Part shown: positions 4,944 to 5,829 of the stretch, one piece after another
Layout: every line of letters starts with the position of its first letter
Numbering within the stretch: the first letter of the stretch is position 1
DNA from: Candidatus Methanoplasma sp.
GTDB taxonomy: Archaea; Thermoplasmatota; Thermoplasmata; Methanomassiliicoccales; Methanomethylophilaceae
Length of the DNA stretch: 5,829 nucleotides
Assembly: GCA_031254265.1 (NCBI GenBank)
Contig: JAIRUV010000085.1
Span: 1-5,829 of the forward strand
Direction of reading: 5' to 3'
Position numbers and translations under genes: made by a program
The notes under the pieces: generated by a model
Told to the model about the DNA's origin: nothing
Seen by the model: the letters and a program-made list of their open reading frames with translations, nothing else
The model's database searches: none

Positions 4944-5829
4944 ATGGAGATCCTTTCACCCGCGGGCTCGCCGGAAGGTCTGATCGCTTCGATCAAAGGA
5001 GGCTGCGATGCCGTATACCTAGGAGGAAAAGCATTCGGTGCGAGAGCATTCTCCAAGAATTTCTCTGACGGTGAGATAGAAGGCGCCGTGAACTATGCGC
5101 ACGACAATAGGGTTAAAGTATACGTTACAGTGAACACTCTGATCAAAGACCATGAGATGAGCGAGGCCGTCTCGTACGTCAGATTCCTAGACGATATCGG
5201 TGCCGATGGGATGCTGATACAGGACCTGGGGCTGCTGAAGAGGGTCAGAAGGTTCGACGTCCAGAAACATGCTTCCACACAGATGGGGATCCATTCAGCC
5301 GCCGGCCTGGAATGGTGTCACGAGAACGGGTTGGACAGGGCGGTGCTGGCAAGGGAGCTCACATTCGATGAGCTGTCATCTGTCGTAAGCGGCTCCAAAA
5401 TAGAAACAGAGGTCTTTGTCCAAGGCGCGATGTGTTACTGCATATCCGGCGGATGCCTCTTCTCAAGCATAGCTGGAGGAAGGAGCGGCAACAGGGGGCA
5501 GTGCGCCCAGCCCTGCCGGAAATCATATTCATTCGATGGGAAGGAAGGATTCTTCCTGAGCAATGCCGATCTGTACGGCATCGACTGGCTGGAGCGTCTT
5601 AAGTCAATCGGGGTCACTGCGGCGAAGATAGAAGGCAGGATGAGAAGCCATGCCTATGCGTATCTTGCAACAAAAGTATATTCCATGACGAACAGAGGAT
5701 GTCCGCCGGAAGAGATAGCAGATACGGCGGACCTTCTGAAGACAGTTTTCAACCGCGGGTTCTGCGAGGGATACCTCCCCGGAGTCTCCAGCCTGGTCCA
5801 GCAGAGGTATGCGGACAATAGGGGCTTCC
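4944..5829 (+). CDS. Peptidase U32 family protein, partial (C-terminus beyond right edge)
   Basis: 295 residues are visible. The start MEILSPAGSPEGL is the conserved beginning of U32 (COG0826) proteins and fixes the ATG at 4944. The signature E-x-F-x2-G-A-M-C-x4-G-x-C lies at 156-171 (EVFVQGAMCYCISGGC), followed by the second conserved block GGRSGNRGQCAQPCR (178-192) and KIEGRMRSHAYAY (228-240). C164, C171, C187 and C191 are candidate [4Fe-4S] ligands; C166 is extra. Characterised U32 members include RlhA (23S rRNA C2501 hydroxylation), TrhP (tRNA uridine-34 hydroxylation) and UbiU/UbiV (ubiquinone hydroxylation), so an iron-sulfur RNA-modification or hydroxylation enzyme is likelier than a collagenase, despite the family name. 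The substrate cannot be told from this part. The reading frame stays open upstream of the ATG, but that stretch covers the promoter and is unlikely to be translated. Some family members carry an extra C-terminal domain, which would lie outside the window. Confidence 0.92.
   Translation, partial: MEILSPAGSPEGLIASIKGGCDAVYLGGKAFGARAFSKNFSDGEIEGAVNYAHDNRVKVYVTVNTLIKDHEMSEAVSYVRFLDDIGADGMLIQDLGLLKRVRRFDVQKHASTQMGIHSAAGLEWCHENGLDRAVLARELTFDELSSVVSGSKIETEVFVQGAMCYCISGGCLFSSIAGGRSGNRGQCAQPCRKSYSFDGKEGFFLSNADLYGIDWLERLKSIGVTAAKIEGRMRSHAYAYLATKVYSMTNRGCPPEEIADTADLLKTVFNRGFCEGYLPGVSSLVQQRYADNRGF

Overview
The window looks archaeal. The secretion ATPase carries the archaeal form of the family signature (GEVRG, then GTIHG). 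The membrane partner is the long, duplicated archaeal type of TadC/FlaJ protein. Start codons that open a transcription unit have a TATA-like element about 25-27 bp upstream and no Shine-Dalgarno sequence, while genes inside the operon have AGGTG ribosome sites. A euryarchaeal or Thermoplasmata-like host, perhaps a Methanomassiliicoccales methanogen, would fit the moderate GC content, the style of the proteins and the exclusive use of TGA stops, but the lineage is an inference and not proven here.

Layout. Positions 1-435 (minus, cut by the left edge) encode a small membrane protein of the DUF2085 family. Positions 494-823 (minus) encode a 109-residue helix-turn-helix protein, probably a transcription regulator, with an AT-rich promoter holding two near-identical direct repeats 20 bp apart. 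Positions 824-954 are intergenic and hold that promoter plus a probable terminator for the operon to the right. Positions 955-4827 (minus) form a tight three-gene operon, transcribed leftwards: a cysteine-rich putative metal-binding protein, a 634-residue type II/IV secretion or pilus assembly ATPase (VirB11/GspE/TadA/FlaI superfamily), and a TadC/FlaJ-like platform membrane protein with two T2SSF domains. The first junction is a 1-base TGATG overlap and the second is TGA-G-ATG, so all three are probably translationally coupled. Positions 4828-4943 are a short divergent promoter region. From 4944 to the right edge (plus, cut) lies a peptidase U32 family protein, probably an iron-sulfur RNA-modification or hydroxylation enzyme and not a true protease.

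How it works together. The ATPase and the platform protein are the motor and membrane base of an archaeal type IV pilus-like or secretion machine. No pilin, prepilin peptidase or minor pilin is visible, so substrates and processing enzymes would have to be encoded elsewhere. The cysteine-rich protein is the least understood part. Its tight coupling to the ATPase suggests it works with the motor, possibly as a detached N-terminal metal-binding module. The U32, HTH and DUF2085 genes have their own apparent promoters and no clear functional tie to the pilus operon.
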